Of a stretch of 64,000 bases of DNA, positions 48,257-58,088 are shown piece after piece. The notes under the pieces were generated by a model, which saw only the letters and a list, made by a program, of their open reading frames with translations, ran no database searches and was not told where the DNA came from. The stretch lies in NCBI GenBank assembly GCA_023957315.1, contig JAMLHE010000001.1, positions 62,001-126,000 on the forward strand, in the 5' to 3' direction. Source of the stretch: Candidatus Kapaibacterium sp. (GTDB lineage: Bacteria > Bacteroidota > Ignavibacteria > Kapaibacteriales > UBA2268). A program made the position numbers and the translations under genes. Positions within the stretch are counted from its first letter, which is position 1, and every line of letters begins with the position of its first letter.

Positions 48257-49483
48257 ATGAAAGATTATATAAACAACACAAACTCGGAACTACTGACTCA
48301 GCTTCTCGATGGAGAGTTGAACGCAATGCACGAAGAGTCTTTGTACGCCGAACTCGGCAAAAGCAAAGAACTCCAAGAGGAATTGCGCCAACAACTCTTG
48401 ATTAGAGAATCTATCAGAAAGGACACCGAAGCTTTTACACCTCCGGCAGCTGCCGTAACCGGACTTTTTGAAAAGTTAGGATACGCTACTCCGTATTCTG
48501 TGGTGTCAGGTACTGCTCTGAAAACAACTTTCTGGCATACAATGTTCAAGAGAGCTACTGTTTCGATAGCAGTTCTTGCCTTATTGACTTTTGGCGGATA
48601 CAACTTAATCGGTGTATTCAATGGTGAAGCTAATTCGGCTATAGCTGATGGCAATTCGATTGTTTCCGAAAGCAAGCAATCCAATGATGCTTATCACTCG
48701 GTAAATGAAATCAAAAATGCTGATGAAGTTGTTGCTGTCAATAATGCAAAGCAGATTCCCACAGTTAGCTCATATGTTGTAGAAAAAGCTTCCGATACTA
48801 AAATCGTAGCAACTGAAAAAACTGAAACTGTAATCAGCCCGAAAACTGAATTACTCGCTACAAATAGTAGTACAAGCGAATTGCTTGCCACAAATTTTGC
48901 TGACAACAGAGCTTTGGTCAATCCGGTTTACGCATCTAATCCGAATAATTCAGCATTCAATATGAATTTGACGATGAATCATGGATTGAATAATGTCGAA
49001 TTCACAAAATCTGAATTCACAAAACCGTCAAAAATTTCTGCATACATGAAAGCAATGCCTATGTCTTCACTTGATAATAATATACCTATAGTGGGTGGTT
49101 TTAGATTTGAAACAAGTGAAAACTTAAGTTTTGCTCTTGAAGTTGGTCAGCAATCTTATTCCGCAACTGTTACAAGTGATAACGATGATAATATACTAAT
49201 CAATAAGGATATGTCAGTCATATTTGGGGCAATATCTGTTCGCTATGACTTAAATCAAATTGAAATTCTTAAGTTTCATCCTTATGTACAAGCTGGTGTT
49301 GGAGCAGGTAACTTTGGAAAGTATATGGCTCGTTACAACATTGGAGCAGAAATTAAACCTTTCGACAATGGGGTTTCATTCATGTTTGGTTTTGAAGGAA
49401 GCAATTTGTTTTATTCAACTCAGAACAATTCATTTAATACACAGAATAGTGGCTTGATATTCGGAATATCCTACAAATTTTAA
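48257..49483 (+). CDS. Dual-membrane anti-sigma factor (Dma-type) with outer-membrane beta-barrel domain
   Basis: The 408-residue protein has an N-terminal anti-sigma-like helical region (LLDGELNAMHEESLYAELG) without the Cys/His zinc ligands of classical ZAS domains. One membrane helix follows (about 100-121). Then comes a ~155-residue low-complexity, Ser/Asn/Thr-rich linker with the repeat ELLATN, then ~130 residues of amphipathic beta strands ending in FGISYKF, the terminal-aromatic signature of outer-membrane barrels. Such dual-membrane anti-sigma factors (Dma) were described in Bacteroides. It follows the ECF gene and ends at a terminator. A TTG at 48,248 is an alternative start. Confidence 0.78.
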   Translation: MKDYINNTNSELLTQLLDGELNAMHEESLYAELGKSKELQEELRQQLLIRESIRKDTEAFTPPAAAVTGLFEKLGYATPYSVVSGTALKTTFWHTMFKRATVSIAVLALLTFGGYNLIGVFNGEANSAIADGNSIVSESKQSNDAYHSVNEIKNADEVVAVNNAKQIPTVSSYVVEKASDTKIVATEKTETVISPKTELLATNSSTSELLATNFADNRALVNPVYASNPNNSAFNMNLTMNHGLNNVEFTKSEFTKPSKISAYMKAMPMSSLDNNIPIVGGFRFETSENLSFALEVGQQSYSATVTSDNDDNILINKDMSVIFGAISVRYDLNQIEILKFHPYVQAGVGAGNFGKYMARYNIGAEIKPFDNGVSFMFGFEGSNLFYSTQNNSFNTQNSGLIFGISYKF

Positions 49484-49524
49484 GAAATAGCCGAAACAAG
49501 AGCAATGTAGAATGCTCTTAAAGG

Positions 49525-49557
49525 TAAAGGGTTGCTTTTGGCAACCCTTTACTTTTT
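49525..49557 (+). terminator. Rho-independent terminator after the anti-sigma gene
   Basis: The stem TAAAGGGTTGC pairs with GCAACCCTTTA around a TTTTG loop, followed by CTTTTTG. Confidence 0.85.
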
Positions 49558-49590
49558 GTATAAACGGGAAATATTAGAGTCAAAAAAATT

Positions 49591-50508
49591 TTAGTACCAA
49601 TCTACTCTCGTATTTGAAAGCATAGAATTAATCTTTTGCTTTTCGTTTTCGTCAAATTCATTCCTTGTCAAACTGATGAAACGCAATTTAGGAAGTTCGC
49701 CGAGGGAAGCAGGTAGTTCGGTGAGATAATTGAATCCAAGCTCAAGTTCAACCAAATTGCTCAAATTGCCGATTGAAGCCGGCAAAGTCTTCAACTCATT
49801 TTCATAAAGCAATAATTTCTGAAGACCAGTTAAGTTGCCGAAACTTTCCGGCAATTCCACGATAAGGTTCTTATACAATCTTAACTTTTCCAATTTCGTC
49901 AAATTGCCGATGTCGCTTGGCAATTCAGTCAAAGTGTTTTCGTTAATCTCAAGTTTGGTCAGATTTGTCAGTTTACAAATTGAATCCGGCAACTTAGATA
50001 ATGCGTTCCCGGGCGCTCTGAATTTTTCGAGCTTTGCCAAATTGCCGATTGAATCAGGCAATTCGTGTAATTCATTCTCGCTCAGCACTAATTCTTTCAA
50101 TTGCGAAAGATTCCCAATCGTATCGGGCAAAGATTTGATTCTGTTGTTATTCAAACCTAGACGCTCGAGATTTGACAAATTGCCAATGCTTGAAGGCAAT
50201 TCAGTAATACGATTCCAACTGACGACCAAAATGCGTAGTTCAGTCAATTCCGCAATCGACGCCGGCAAAGTGATGATTTGGTTACCACTAAGGTCGAGTT
50301 TGCGTAATTTCTTGAGGCTCGAAATTCGTTCAGGGATGTAGGTCAGTTGGTTGTTCCATATGATGAGTTCTTCGAGGTTGGGTAATTTGAATATATCATC
50401 GGGAAATTCGTCAAGGTCTTTGTAGTGTAGGTCGAGGGATTTAACATTGTTCGGCTCGAGAAGTGCTTTCTCGAGCGAATAAAAAGTCTTGATATCTGAG
50501 TCTTCCAT
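49591..50508 (-). CDS. Leucine-rich repeat protein
   Basis: The 305-residue protein is almost entirely LRR units of 23 residues with the consensus LPxSIGNLxxLxxLxLxxNxL (for example LPDSIGNLAKLEKF, LPASIGNLSNLVELELGFNYL), about eleven in all. It has no signal peptide or membrane segment, so it is likely cytoplasmic. Similar bacterial proteins with PS/IRL-type repeats are widespread and mostly uncharacterised; some mediate protein-protein contacts. Convergent with the anti-sigma gene. The highly uniform repeats suggest recent expansion or concerted evolution. Confidence 0.85.
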   Translation of the reverse strand: MEDSDIKTFYSLEKALLEPNNVKSLDLHYKDLDEFPDDIFKLPNLEELIIWNNQLTYIPERISSLKKLRKLDLSGNQIITLPASIAELTELRILVVSWNRITELPSSIGNLSNLERLGLNNNRIKSLPDTIGNLSQLKELVLSENELHELPDSIGNLAKLEKFRAPGNALSKLPDSICKLTNLTKLEINENTLTELPSDIGNLTKLEKLRLYKNLIVELPESFGNLTGLQKLLLYENELKTLPASIGNLSNLVELELGFNYLTELPASLGELPKLRFISLTRNEFDENEKQKINSMLSNTRVDWY

Positions 50509-50696
50509 AATTTTTTCCTCCCATTATATTGTTACTATTTAATCGTATTCGGATAATACCGATTTTAATTTTAAATATAATGAAATTATTTCAAATACAG
50601 CATCAAAAATTTTTGAAATTGTTATTTTTTTATGAATGCCGAAATTGATTTTTTTTTCTTAATTTTGAAATCTTACTAAACCAACTTAAGTTTGTT

Positions 50697-52655
50697 ATGA
50701 AAAAAGTCACTTTGAAACTCGCTTTTTTGATATTTTTTGCACAAATATCGGCTGTATTCTGTGAATTTAATTTGCCGCCAAACCCTGTAAATTATTTTGA
50801 ACAACCTTTCGATGTTGTCAGCTATGATTTTCATATCACATTTGACAATCCCGCAGACAAGTATATAGACGGAATATGCCAAATCACTTTTATCAGCAAA
50901 AGCCTATCGCCTGAGCAAAGATTTTATTTTCACCTATGGGGACCTGAAATAGACTCGGTTTTCCTCAATTCGGAGCGAGTGGAATTCTACGAAGCAGGAG
51001 ATGTGGAATCCGGAACAGCTTGTTATTTCATCAATTACGTTACGACTGTTGCACCTGAAAGCTTTGTTGCCAAGATATATTATCAGGGAAACATGATTTC
51101 CGAAGGTGGCAATATGGATTTCGGAGGTGTGCATTACGATGATGAAATATTATATTCGATGGGAGTCGGATTTAATATTAATTATGTTTCTACTACTCGT
51201 GCATGGCTTCCTTGCTTCGACCATCCTTCCGACAAAGCTGAAGTCGTTGCTCGATTTGACGTCCCTGCAAAATATACAGTTGCTTCGATTGGTGCATTTG
51301 CTTCCAAAACTGAAACTGATAATGGCAGAACCGTATATACATACAAAAGTTTTGACGACATTGCCACTTATCTGATGACATTTGCCGTTGGGGAATTTGA
51401 CACAGTCCGCTTTCATCACTCAAGCAAAAATTTGCCGATGACTGTTTATGCAAAAGCTAATCAAATCGAAGCCGTAAGATATGCTTTTGAGACTTTGCCC
51501 GAAATTCTCGATGCCTACGAAAGCTATTTCGGTGAATATCCTTTCGATAAATTGGATTATGTTCTTACAGAAAAAGGTTCGATGGAGCATCAAACTTTGG
51601 TAAATATTGCAAGTTCGGTGGTGATGAGTGCCTATAATTCTCAGAACAAATACAATTCGACAATCATTCATGAACTCGCTCACATGTGGTTCGGCAATTC
51701 CGTTACGCCCTTAGATTTCAGAGACGCTTGGTTGAATGAATCTTTTGCATCATTTTGCGAAGCTTATATTTACGAGAAAATTTTCGACAAAGCACGATAC
51801 ATCAAGCACCTTCGCGACCAAGGCATAACATACTTCAATTATGGTATTCCGCGAGAAGGAGCCCAAGCAATCTATGATTTCGACAGAGCAAAGGCGGGTA
51901 ACTATCCGATTACGATTTACTACAAAGGCTCCAACGTGCTCAGTATTTTGAGGTATTTGGTTGGTGACGAAAAGTTCTTGGGTGCTCTCAATCACTATCT
52001 CACCAAATATGCCTATGGCAATGTAAATACTGAACAATTTATCAGCACTTTTGAAGAATTCACCCAAACTGATTTGACTGAATTTTTTGACAAATGGGTC
52101 TATGAAGCAGGATGGATAGAGTTGCATGTTGACGTAAACTCGGTCATTGACAAAGGTGACGGCTCGTTTGAATCGAATGTAACACTCAGCCAAACACAAA
52201 CAAATCAGGGCTTGCCAATTATTGAAACGCCTATTGAGTTTTCGTATAGCCAATTTGAAATGACACCGATTCACAAGCTGATTATGCTTGATGCAAATGA
52301 GCAAGCGGTTCAATTCACTAGTAGTGAGCATTCTTTCTCGTCAATTTCATCTTATAGAGTGAATTGGGGCAATGATTTTGTTGTTCCGGCAAGAATTGCA
52401 AGATATACTTCCGTCGAAAGTCCTGAAATTGCGAAACCTTACGAAATCAGCGATAGTCAATTTACTTTTGAAATTAAAAGCGATTCATATGCAGAAGGAA
52501 TCGCTTTGATTACAGATGTCAACGGCAAAATTATCGAAAGTGTGAATTTTGACAAGCAAAGCATTTCCTTCGATAAAAATATTTTCGCAAATGGACTTTA
52601 CTTCGTCATAATCAATTTGAATAATCACATTTACATCGAAAAATTTATAAAATAA
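50697..52655 (+). CDS. Secreted M1-family aminopeptidase with type IX sorting tail
   Basis: The 652-residue protein has a signal peptide, an N-terminal beta-saddle domain, and the M1 catalytic site: HELAH (325-329) with the downstream Glu in NESFASF, plus GSMEH (about 294-298), the exopeptidase motif usually GAMEN or GGMEH. The last ~80 residues resemble a type IX sorting domain (YAEGIALITDVNGKII, FANGLYFVIINLN, IEKFIK). It would release N-terminal amino acids from peptides outside the cell or at the surface. It leads a rightward run of five genes with short gaps. Confidence 0.9.
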   Translation: MKKVTLKLAFLIFFAQISAVFCEFNLPPNPVNYFEQPFDVVSYDFHITFDNPADKYIDGICQITFISKSLSPEQRFYFHLWGPEIDSVFLNSERVEFYEAGDVESGTACYFINYVTTVAPESFVAKIYYQGNMISEGGNMDFGGVHYDDEILYSMGVGFNINYVSTTRAWLPCFDHPSDKAEVVARFDVPAKYTVASIGAFASKTETDNGRTVYTYKSFDDIATYLMTFAVGEFDTVRFHHSSKNLPMTVYAKANQIEAVRYAFETLPEILDAYESYFGEYPFDKLDYVLTEKGSMEHQTLVNIASSVVMSAYNSQNKYNSTIIHELAHMWFGNSVTPLDFRDAWLNESFASFCEAYIYEKIFDKARYIKHLRDQGITYFNYGIPREGAQAIYDFDRAKAGNYPITIYYKGSNVLSILRYLVGDEKFLGALNHYLTKYAYGNVNTEQFISTFEEFTQTDLTEFFDKWVYEAGWIELHVDVNSVIDKGDGSFESNVTLSQTQTNQGLPIIETPIEFSYSQFEMTPIHKLIMLDANEQAVQFTSSEHSFSSISSYRVNWGNDFVVPARIARYTSVESPEIAKPYEISDSQFTFEIKSDSYAEGIALITDVNGKIIESVNFDKQSISFDKNIFANGLYFVIINLNNHIYIEKFIK

Positions 52656-52667
52656 AGTACCGGAAAA

Positions 52668-53381
52668 ATGAACGAAAGAGTTGAATTGCTCAGACAAAGA
52701 TTTGATATAATTACCCAAAATGCCGAAAAGGCTGCATTGGAAGCCAATAGGGACATCGAAGACATAAAAATCATAGCTGTTTCTAAGATTCAAAAATTCG
52801 ACCATGTGGCTGATGCAGTCGAAGCCGGATTGAAATATTTCGGCGAAAATTATGTTGCAGAGTTGCGTGAAAAGCACGAGCAATTGACTGAAATCGGCGT
52901 CTCAGTGCCGGAATGGCATTTTATTGGTCACTTGCAGTCAAATAAAGTCAAATACATTGCCGAATTTATCACAATGATTCATTCGGTGGATTCGCTCAAA
53001 TTGGCTGAGGAAATAGACAAACGCGCTCTGCAACACGAGCGAGTTATTGATGTTTTAATCCAAATCAACACAAGCGGCGAAGATTCCAAATCGGGGATTG
53101 AACCTGAGGATGCTGCCGCACTTGCCCAACAAATTTTGAAACTTAAAAATGTGAAATTGAAAGGATTGATGACTATTGGCACTTTCACTGATGACGAAAG
53201 TCTGCAACGTGCAGAGTTTACGCTCCTGAGAAATAGTTTGAAATCAATCAACGAAAAATTGGGCACTAATTTGGATGAGCTTTCTATGGGAATGACAGGT
53301 GATTATGCCGTTGCAATCAGCGAAGGAGCCACAATGGTGCGTATTGGAACTGCGATTTTTGGTGAACGAATTTACGATTAA
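52668..53381 (+). CDS. YggS-family PLP-binding protein
   Basis: The 237-residue alanine-racemase-fold protein binds pyridoxal phosphate through Lys40 in IIAVSKIQK and maintains PLP homeostasis (YggS/PROSC/PLPBP family). Other landmarks are YFGENYVAEL, WHFIGHLQSNK, GLMTIG and SMGMTGDYAVAISEGATMVRIGTAIFGER. It starts 12 bases after the aminopeptidase gene. Its association with proline synthesis genes, common elsewhere, is absent here. Confidence 0.93.
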   Translation: MNERVELLRQRFDIITQNAEKAALEANRDIEDIKIIAVSKIQKFDHVADAVEAGLKYFGENYVAELREKHEQLTEIGVSVPEWHFIGHLQSNKVKYIAEFITMIHSVDSLKLAEEIDKRALQHERVIDVLIQINTSGEDSKSGIEPEDAAALAQQILKLKNVKLKGLMTIGTFTDDESLQRAEFTLLRNSLKSINEKLGTNLDELSMGMTGDYAVAISEGATMVRIGTAIFGERIYD

Positions 53382-53398
53382 TATTTTTTAGAGGAAAA

Positions 53399-54211
53399 AT
53401 GCTTACTAAAATAAAAGAGTCTTTACAATCAATCAGAAAAGTCACGGATTTCACTCCCGAAGTGGGTATCATTCTTGGTACGGGATTGGGGAATTTGGGT
53501 TCGGAAATTATCATAGAAAACGAATTATCTTATCATCATATTCAACATTTCCCGATTTCGACAGTCGAATCTCACGCAGGGAATCTCATATTCGGCAAAT
53601 TAAGCGGTAAAAATGTCGTAGCAATGAGTGGCAGATTCCATCTTTACGAAGGCTATTCAATGTCTGATATTACTCTGCCCGTCAGAGTGATGAAAGAAAT
53701 GGGCGTAAAGACTTTGCTCGTATCGAATGCTTGCGGCTCGGTCAATACATATTTCCGCAGATGCGACTTAATGATAATTGACGACCATATCAATTTGATG
53801 GGTTCAAGCCCGCTTATTGGCAAACATTATGATGAATTCGGTCCTCGTTTTGTTGATTTGAGCCAACCATATTCGCAAAGATTAATCCACTTTGCAGAAG
53901 AAATCGCCTTAGAGCATCAAATTCCCGTCAAAAAAGGCGTCTATGCAGCTATGAGCGGTCCAAATCTGGAAACTCGTGCAGAATATAGAATGTTGCGAGT
54001 TATCGGAGCAGATGTTATTGGCATGAGTACAATTCCCGAAGTCATTGTTGCCAATCAAATCGGACTCGAAGTCTTTGCTGCATCTATTATCACAGACGAG
54101 TGTTATCCCGATGCTTTGACGACAATTAGTATCGAAGAAATGGTTGAAGCTGCAAACTTGACTGTACCAAAATTAACGGTGATTTTCCGCGAACTAATAA
54201 AACGACTTTAA
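53399..54211 (+). CDS. punA: Purine nucleoside phosphorylase
   Basis: The 270-residue trimeric-type phosphorylase (class I, PNP/MTAP family) cleaves purine nucleosides with phosphate to ribose 1-phosphate and the base. Its motifs are ILGTGLGNLGSE, TVESHAGNL, MSGRFHLYEGYSMSDITLPVRVM and SNACGSVNTYFR, then AMSGPNLETRAEYRML and IGMSTIPEVIVANQIG. Residues for guanine/hypoxanthine binding appear conserved. It starts 18 bases after the YggS gene. Role: purine salvage. Confidence 0.93.
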   Translation: MLTKIKESLQSIRKVTDFTPEVGIILGTGLGNLGSEIIIENELSYHHIQHFPISTVESHAGNLIFGKLSGKNVVAMSGRFHLYEGYSMSDITLPVRVMKEMGVKTLLVSNACGSVNTYFRRCDLMIIDDHINLMGSSPLIGKHYDEFGPRFVDLSQPYSQRLIHFAEEIALEHQIPVKKGVYAAMSGPNLETRAEYRMLRVIGADVIGMSTIPEVIVANQIGLEVFAASIITDECYPDALTTISIEEMVEAANLTVPKLTVIFRELIKRL

Positions 54212-54272
54212 TTGCAACTTTTTTCAATTCGATGTGTCTTTATAATATTGAAAGATAATCAACAATAAAAAA

Positions 54273-55307
54273 ATGAAAATATTTACTCTTTTAATATTAA
54301 TTGCACTAATTGTCTCCTGCAGTGCGAAGGAAAAAGTCATCAATCCCATTGATGAGAACCGTTCTTTTATGATTTCTACCGATGTCGGAGGATTTACACT
54401 CAAAGGTATTAGTTTGCCATCCGGAAATATTCACGAGCAAGATTATTATCGTAAATTTTTCGCTGAAGATGCAAAAAACAAAGTAACTGCAATCGCCGAC
54501 AATGGCATGGATATTTTTTTCTTTGTACCGGAGGATATGAAAATACTTGTGGTTGGGAAGACAGACATGTTGATGAAAGCAGTTATTGATTTTGCCCCAT
54601 ACGGATTGAAACCCGTCTCTATCACATTTGCAAATGCAACAGACGCATACGTACTCAACCAAGAAAGCAATGATGTATCTATAGTTGACCTTACGGTTTA
54701 CGAAGTGGCGAGAAATATTAAATGCGGCATTCATCCTGTTGGCATAAGCTCTTACGGCAATCAAGTTCATATTGCGGATAAAGTTGCCAATCTTGTCCAT
54801 GTAATTGATACTCGCACGAGAGCAGTTGAAGAGTCAATCAAAGTTCATTCCGGACCCACATTTATTAGATTCACCGATGATGGCAAAACTTCGATTGTGA
54901 TTTCATCCGGTGTTAGTGGTAACGAAGCAAATCCTACCAAAAGCAATGCTATGGTGACATATATTGATGTGGAGTCGAGAACTGTGTCGTCAACGGTTGA
55001 TTTGGGTTTTGGACAATTACCTGCTCTTGAGCAGTATCCTCGCGGATTTGAAGTTACTCAAACAGATTGGGGATTTGTTCAGACGCAAATGGGTTTATTC
55101 AGATTGGATTTGCGAAATCCCGATAAAATCGCTCTAATGTTTCGAACCGCTTACGACGGTATTGCATATAATCGTGAAAAATCTGAACTGATACTATACA
55201 CCTCAGGCGATAATTCCGAAATTTCCTTAGCTGATGATAGTACGGCAGAGATTTTTCAAAAGGGTAAGTTCGCCGGTAAAATTTTCGCAATTTATCCTAA
55301 TAATTGA
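54273..55307 (+). CDS. Lipoprotein with YVTN-type beta-propeller
   Basis: The 344-residue protein has a lipobox (IVSC, Cys16) after a hydrophobic segment. The mature part consists of strands typical of YVTN/SMP-30-like beta-propellers, such as DAYVLNQESNDVSIVDLTVYEVARNI and HIADKVANLVHVIDTRTRAVEE. No enzymatic residues were recognised. The stop codon overlaps the start of the phosphatase gene (TGATG), so they are translationally coupled. It may be a sensor or scaffold for the downstream phosphatase, though it is on the other side of the membrane. Confidence 0.78.
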   Translation: MKIFTLLILIALIVSCSAKEKVINPIDENRSFMISTDVGGFTLKGISLPSGNIHEQDYYRKFFAEDAKNKVTAIADNGMDIFFFVPEDMKILVVGKTDMLMKAVIDFAPYGLKPVSITFANATDAYVLNQESNDVSIVDLTVYEVARNIKCGIHPVGISSYGNQVHIADKVANLVHVIDTRTRAVEESIKVHSGPTFIRFTDDGKTSIVISSGVSGNEANPTKSNAMVTYIDVESRTVSSTVDLGFGQLPALEQYPRGFEVTQTDWGFVQTQMGLFRLDLRNPDKIALMFRTAYDGIAYNREKSELILYTSGDNSEISLADDSTAEIFQKGKFAGKIFAIYPNN

Positions 55308-56977
55308 TGGCTAATTCGAATTTTATAAATCTGAGTTCATTGCTCGAACTTAGCGCCAAACTCTACGAAAGTAGCGACAAATCTTCAATCTTGAATATTT
55401 CCCTTTTAAGTTTGATGGGCAAATTGCTCATTACAAGCGGCGTAATTTTATCGAATGAATCAGGCAGATTAGTTCCGATTATCCAAAAAGGTCACACGGC
55501 GCTCGATTTTTATAAGCTGATGAATAAGTTCAATCCCGATAAATATGTTTCAATCGTCGAATCCACCGAATTAGACAGCATCAGATACATAATCCCAATT
55601 CGTAAGCAGGATAAACTCTATGCTTTGATTTGCTTGAGCAACCCGCTGATACCTCATGATTTGAGCGAAGATGAGAAAAAGTACATCGAGCTTTTGTCCT
55701 CGATTACTGCTAATGCTATCAATAATTCATTTATGCTCGAATCTTACAAACGCGAAAAAAGCGTCGCAGAACGGCGTAGCCAGCTTCTTTCGGCATTGTA
55801 CGAAGTTAGCCGCGATTTCGGGAGTTTGCTATCTCATGATGAAATTATCAAAACTCTCTCACTCACCGTAATGGGTCAATTAACCGTTTCAAAATTTGCT
55901 GTTTTTATCGAAAATGACAAGAAGCAATTCCACAAAATTATTGACAGAATCGGGCTGGAAGTTTCCGAATCTTTGCTACGAGAACTGCTTGTATGCGAGA
56001 CTGCGACGCCTATCGAAAAATCTGATTTGAGTCACGAAGCCTATCAATTCTGTGTCAAAAAGCAAATCGCTGTGATTTCGCCGATGAAAGTGCAGGGGAA
56101 TAAAATCGGGGTTTTGTTGATTGGAAATCGGATGAACGAGCAGCCTTTTAATTCCGATAATCTGATTTTCATCGAAGCTATTGGCAATACTGCCATGGCA
56201 GCGCTCGAAAACGAGAGACTTTTTACTGAAGAAATCGAGAAAAAACGGCTTGAAAGCGAGATTTCGATTGCCCTCGAAATTCAGAAAAATCTATTGCCCA
56301 AAAGCCCGCCTGTCACAAAGAATTTCGATATTTTCGGCTTTTCATTGCCCACTTATCAGGTTGGGGGAGACTATTTCGATTATATCAAAATTGACGAAAA
56401 TCGTCTCTTGCTCGCTATTGCTGATGTTTCGGGCAAAGGAATCCCTGCATCATTGATTATGGCAAACACTCAGGCAGCTTTGAGAGTGCTCGCACGCAAC
56501 CAAATTGACCCCGTTTCAATTGCAAATCAAATTAATTCATTACTCTACGAAAACACAAGCCCCGACAAGTTTGTTACTTGCTTTTTCGGTGTGCTCGACC
56601 AAACTAATAATCAATTCACATATCTTAATGCAGGGCATAATCCGCCATATTTGTTCAAATCCGACAATACGATGCATGAATTGCACGAAGGCGGGCTGAT
56701 ACTGGGTTTTATGGAGCATGATTTTGGCTATAACACGGGAAATATTGTTTTGGAAAGTGGCGATTTAATCATTATGTTCACTGATGGTGTGACCGAGTCG
56801 CACAATGAAAAAAAAGAGGAATATGGCGAAGTAAGGCTGATTAATCTCATCAAGGAAGTAAAGCACCTCAATTCTTTCGATATCGCTCAAGCTATTTCAG
56901 CCGACGTTAAGAAATTTGCCGGTAATGCACCCCAATTCGATGATATAACAACTATCGTGTTGAAATGCTTGGGGTAG
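55307..56977 (+). CDS. GAF-domain PP2C-type (SpoIIE/RsbU-like) serine phosphatase
   Basis: The 556-residue protein has an N-terminal GAF-like region (about 30-150), a second GAF-like segment (about 170-310), a coiled coil (EEIEKKRLESEISIALEIQKNLLPK) and a C-terminal PP2C phosphatase domain with GGDYFDY (354-360), ADVSGKG (about 375), LNAGHNPP and DGVTE. Such phosphatases typically control anti-sigma antagonists. No anti-anti-sigma or anti-sigma kinase gene is adjacent. Translation overlaps the upstream lipoprotein gene. The protein appears cytoplasmic (no membrane helix). Confidence 0.9.
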   Translation: MANSNFINLSSLLELSAKLYESSDKSSILNISLLSLMGKLLITSGVILSNESGRLVPIIQKGHTALDFYKLMNKFNPDKYVSIVESTELDSIRYIIPIRKQDKLYALICLSNPLIPHDLSEDEKKYIELLSSITANAINNSFMLESYKREKSVAERRSQLLSALYEVSRDFGSLLSHDEIIKTLSLTVMGQLTVSKFAVFIENDKKQFHKIIDRIGLEVSESLLRELLVCETATPIEKSDLSHEAYQFCVKKQIAVISPMKVQGNKIGVLLIGNRMNEQPFNSDNLIFIEAIGNTAMAALENERLFTEEIEKKRLESEISIALEIQKNLLPKSPPVTKNFDIFGFSLPTYQVGGDYFDYIKIDENRLLLAIADVSGKGIPASLIMANTQAALRVLARNQIDPVSIANQINSLLYENTSPDKFVTCFFGVLDQTNNQFTYLNAGHNPPYLFKSDNTMHELHEGGLILGFMEHDFGYNTGNIVLESGDLIIMFTDGVTESHNEKKEEYGEVRLINLIKEVKHLNSFDIAQAISADVKKFAGNAPQFDDITTIVLKCLG

Positions 56978-56983
56978 CTCCCA

Positions 56984-57997
56984 TTAATCGCCGTAACTTA
57001 CAATTTCATTTATTCGCTGATTTAATAAATTTTTAAATAAATTTACTTCAACTCTTTCGCCAAAACCAAGTTCGTTAACGGGGTCAATAACATATCCATT
57101 TTCAATTGGGTAAACATTGCACGTTGCGGATGACCTCACGCGTGGAGTTAAAGTTAAGTATGAATAGCTTGAATCATCGCAAATTGAATATAAGTCCAGA
57201 AATACGATATACTCTTTACCTTTTTTTACCCAGCCGCTTCCTGTTGAATCCATCATCATTGGAGGGTATAATACTTTTCCATCTTCATCAACTAGTGTAT
57301 GTACTACATCATAGGCAATGACTTCATTTTCAGGCAATCTTCCCCATTCAAGTCTATATGTGAATTGCAAATAATTACTTGGTAAATTTTCTAATTTATT
57401 TGTGTTATTTGCGAGTGTAAGAGGATTAAGATTATTTACTTTAGCCTCCGGCAATACCTTCCCTTTAATATTATCAAGTATGGAACAAGTTACAATTGAA
57501 GATGTATTTTCGGAACCATGTTCAATAAAATTCAAAGTGTCCTCAACAAATACATGAGCAATTATCGAGGATTCTAATAGTAATTTTTCAAGATAGGGTT
57601 TGGGCGAATGTTCAGTCGCAGTGTTGTGAATTTGGTCAATAATTGTATTTGCTGAAATATAATTAGATGTTAATTTAAAAAGTATAGGATTATAATCAAC
57701 TACTTTGTATAAATATTTCATTATATAGCGAAGTGTATCGTATTCGTGTTGACGAACATTATGAGCAAAAAACCTTATATCCGGAAAATCTTTCTCTACC
57801 GAATCAAGCAAAATATATCCGACACGAACATCTTCAGGCATATCATCAGTTATATAAGGTTTATAAGGTAGATGTTCAAATCTGAAATATAAATCATTAT
57901 AATCGGACCAACACGGTGGTTTTTGCCCAAAACTCCTTGACTGAAATGCTGCTACTAATATAACGAACGCAATGAAATACTTAAGGGAATCCATCAT
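56984..57997 (-). CDS. Secreted protein of unknown function
   Basis: The 337-residue protein has a signal peptide (hydrophobic segment ending SFGQ) and a mature part rich in aromatic and charged residues, with four or five cysteines including PPCWSDYNDLY and IVTCSIL. I do not recognise a family. The terminal region (VRSSATCNVYPIENGYVI) resembles beta-rich extracellular domains, but no sorting tail is clear. GTGGGG lies upstream of the ATG. It converges with the phosphatase gene (6-base gap). Confidence 0.65.
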   Translation of the reverse strand: MMDSLKYFIAFVILVAAFQSRSFGQKPPCWSDYNDLYFRFEHLPYKPYITDDMPEDVRVGYILLDSVEKDFPDIRFFAHNVRQHEYDTLRYIMKYLYKVVDYNPILFKLTSNYISANTIIDQIHNTATEHSPKPYLEKLLLESSIIAHVFVEDTLNFIEHGSENTSSIVTCSILDNIKGKVLPEAKVNNLNPLTLANNTNKLENLPSNYLQFTYRLEWGRLPENEVIAYDVVHTLVDEDGKVLYPPMMMDSTGSGWVKKGKEYIVFLDLYSICDDSSYSYLTLTPRVRSSATCNVYPIENGYVIDPVNELGFGERVEVNLFKNLLNQRINEIVSYGD

Positions 57998-58088
57998 TGT
58001 AGCCCCACCAACATGATTTAAAACAAATGTGTTACAATTGTATGTTAAATGTAATCAAATTGATTTTCATAACAAAATATTTTAGTTA

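Noticed and set aside
49835..50341. 168-residue ORF opposite the leucine-rich-repeat gene
   Set aside because: It is the antisense shadow of a repetitive coding sequence, with no start signal.
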